Shown: positions 23,520 through 24,289 of the stretch, piece after piece
Layout of the letters: every line of letters begins with the position of its first letter
How positions within the stretch are numbered: position 1 is the first letter of the stretch
NCBI GenBank assembly: GCA_002305335.1
Contig: DBQR01000054.1
Coordinates: 1-24,289 of the forward strand
DNA length: 24,289 nt
Origin: Clostridiales bacterium UBA1389
GTDB taxonomy: Bacteria > Bacillota > Clostridia > Oscillospirales > CAG-382
Direction: 5' to 3'
Position numbers and translations under genes: made by a program
The notes under the pieces: model-generated
What the model saw: the letters and a program-made list of their open reading frames with translations, nothing else
Database searches by the model: none
What the model was told of the DNA's origin: nothing

Positions 23520-23813
23520 ATGAACTTGGAGGAATACATTTCTCCGGCGCTGCTGGTGCTGCTGCCGGTATTGTACGCCCTGGGCGGGGCGTTGAAGAAA
23601 TCCCGCCTGCCGGATTATATCATACCCTTTGTGATAGGGGCGGCGGGGGTGGTGTTCGCCTGTATCTGGCTGCTTTCCCGGAACTACCCTTCGGGGATAC
23701 ATGACCTTTTAAAGACCCTGCTTATGGGGTTTGTTCAGGGGCTGATCTGCGCTTCCGTGACGGTGTATGCCCACAATCTTGTAAAGCAGTATAAAAAGAG
23801 GGACGAAGAATGA
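23520..23813 (+). CDS. Phage holin
   Basis: This encodes 97 residues with AAAGGA eight bases upstream of the ATG. Three membrane segments are visible at about 7-25, 33-52 and 66-88, with a short charged C-terminus (KKRDEE). Size and layout match the Hol44-like holins of Gram-positive phages, which open the membrane at the end of infection so that an endolysin can reach the wall. Its stop overlaps the next start by four bases. No endolysin gene is present up to the window end. Confidence 0.85.
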   Translation: MNLEEYISPALLVLLPVLYALGGALKKSRLPDYIIPFVIGAAGVVFACIWLLSRNYPSGIHDLLKTLLMGFVQGLICASVTVYAHNLVKQYKKRDEE

Positions 23814-23911
23814 AAAGACGCAAATCAGGGCTCTTCGGTTGGGTTTCGGCGGCATGGGGGATATTAACCGGCTTCTGCGCAGCCCTTGTGTCGATTTTGT
23901 ATGATTTTTAG
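23810..23911 (+). CDS. 33-residue membrane peptide, unknown
   Basis: A short open frame starts at an ATG that overlaps the holin stop (ATGA) and ends in TAG at 23911. The peptide begins MKRRKSGLFGWVSAAWG and ends in ILYDF. Four basic residues are followed by one hydrophobic stretch (about 8-30), so it would insert with its basic end inside. The tight overlap and sensible charge pattern support a real gene, possibly a holin partner or antiholin. No ribosome binding site is needed if it is coupled to holin translation. It might also be a by-chance frame. Confidence 0.5.
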   Translation: MKRRKSGLFGWVSAAWGILTGFCAALVSILYDF

Positions 23912-23920
23912 GTTACGGTT

Positions 23921-24247
23921 ATGGCATATCTGACCGAAGCAATCGGGGTTATATTATCCTCCGCCGGAGTTATGGGAGCGGTTATTGCCTGTATCCTCCG
24001 GAAGGCGATGAAGAATGCGGAAATATCCGCGGAAAACCGGCGCAAAGCCAAGTTAGAGGAGGATGTGGCAAGGTACGAGCTGGACTGCGCCACTTCGGCG
24101 CTGCTTATCTGCCTTGCCAAATACGCCCGGGGAAAATGCAGCGAAACCGAACTTGAGGTGGCAGAGGCCAACTACACCGCCTGTGTGGCAAAAAGCGACA
24201 TGACGATAAAAAGGCATTATTTTGAAGCGAGAAATGAAAAAAAGTAG
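23921..24247 (+). CDS. Small membrane-anchored phage protein, unknown
   Basis: This encodes 108 residues. The ATG at 23921 lies nine bases after the 33-residue gene; the ribosome binding site is weak (AGGTTACGG). A single membrane segment at about 5-26 (TEAIGVILSSAGVMGAVIAC) is followed by a charged helical domain rich in Glu, Lys, Arg and Ala (about 29-108), probably cytosolic. I do not recognise the family. Proteins of this design often sit beside holins in Clostridia prophages and may help in lysis or exclusion, but the function is not established. The following 42 bases to the window end hold no visible feature. Confidence 0.7.
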   Translation: MAYLTEAIGVILSSAGVMGAVIACILRKAMKNAEISAENRRKAKLEEDVARYELDCATSALLICLAKYARGKCSETELEVAEANYTACVAKSDMTIKRHYFEARNEKK

Positions 24248-24289
24248 GGGTTGTTTACCTTAAATCCAATAATAAAATTCGCTGTCTTA

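Noticed and set aside
1..24289. CRISPR arrays
   Set aside because: Repeats found are two to four dispersed palindromic copies without regular spacers; no cas genes are present.

Overview
The window looks like a chromosomal segment of a Gram-positive, Clostridia-type bacterium, possibly an uncultured gut relative of the Oscillospiraceae. This rests on three things: strong AGGAGG-type ribosome binding sites, the protein families present, and many palindromic repeats between genes. The species assignment is inference.

Left part (1-4.4 kb): two tRNA genes on the minus strand (initiator Met, cut by the window edge, and Leu-UAA) with a clear sigma-A-type promoter. Next comes a small conserved-looking protein gene divergent from a GNAT-like acetyltransferase gene; their two promoters overlap and share a perfect palindrome. 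secF and secD follow on the minus strand with a structured leader.

Middle part (4.4-9.0 kb, minus strand): a tightly overlapping PNP-mtnA-lipid kinase operon. After a repeat-rich gap comes an MTA/SAH deaminase gene. Together these could salvage methylthioadenosine by deamination, then phosphorolysis of methylthioinosine, then isomerisation of methylthioribose-1-phosphate. At 8.9-9.5 kb a DUF559 nuclease-like gene sits exactly between two inverted copies of a two-hairpin repeat and resembles a small mobile unit.

Plus-strand housekeeping part (9.6-14.6 kb): an SGNH hydrolase and a GtrA-type membrane protein, then lepA and hemW, separated by structured repeats and closed by a strong terminator.

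Right part (14.66-24.25 kb): one long plus-strand phage operon from a good promoter: terminase small and large subunits, portal, probable scaffold, capsid, probable decoration protein, connector-like protein, P22 gp10-like stabilisation/tail hub protein, coiled-coil protein, holin, a 33-residue membrane peptide and another small membrane protein. The short-tailed (podovirus-like) order has no tail tube or tape-measure gene. No integrase, repressor, replication gene or attachment site is visible, and the cassette begins about 150 bases after the host gene hemW. It is either one end of a prophage or a remnant or domesticated head module.
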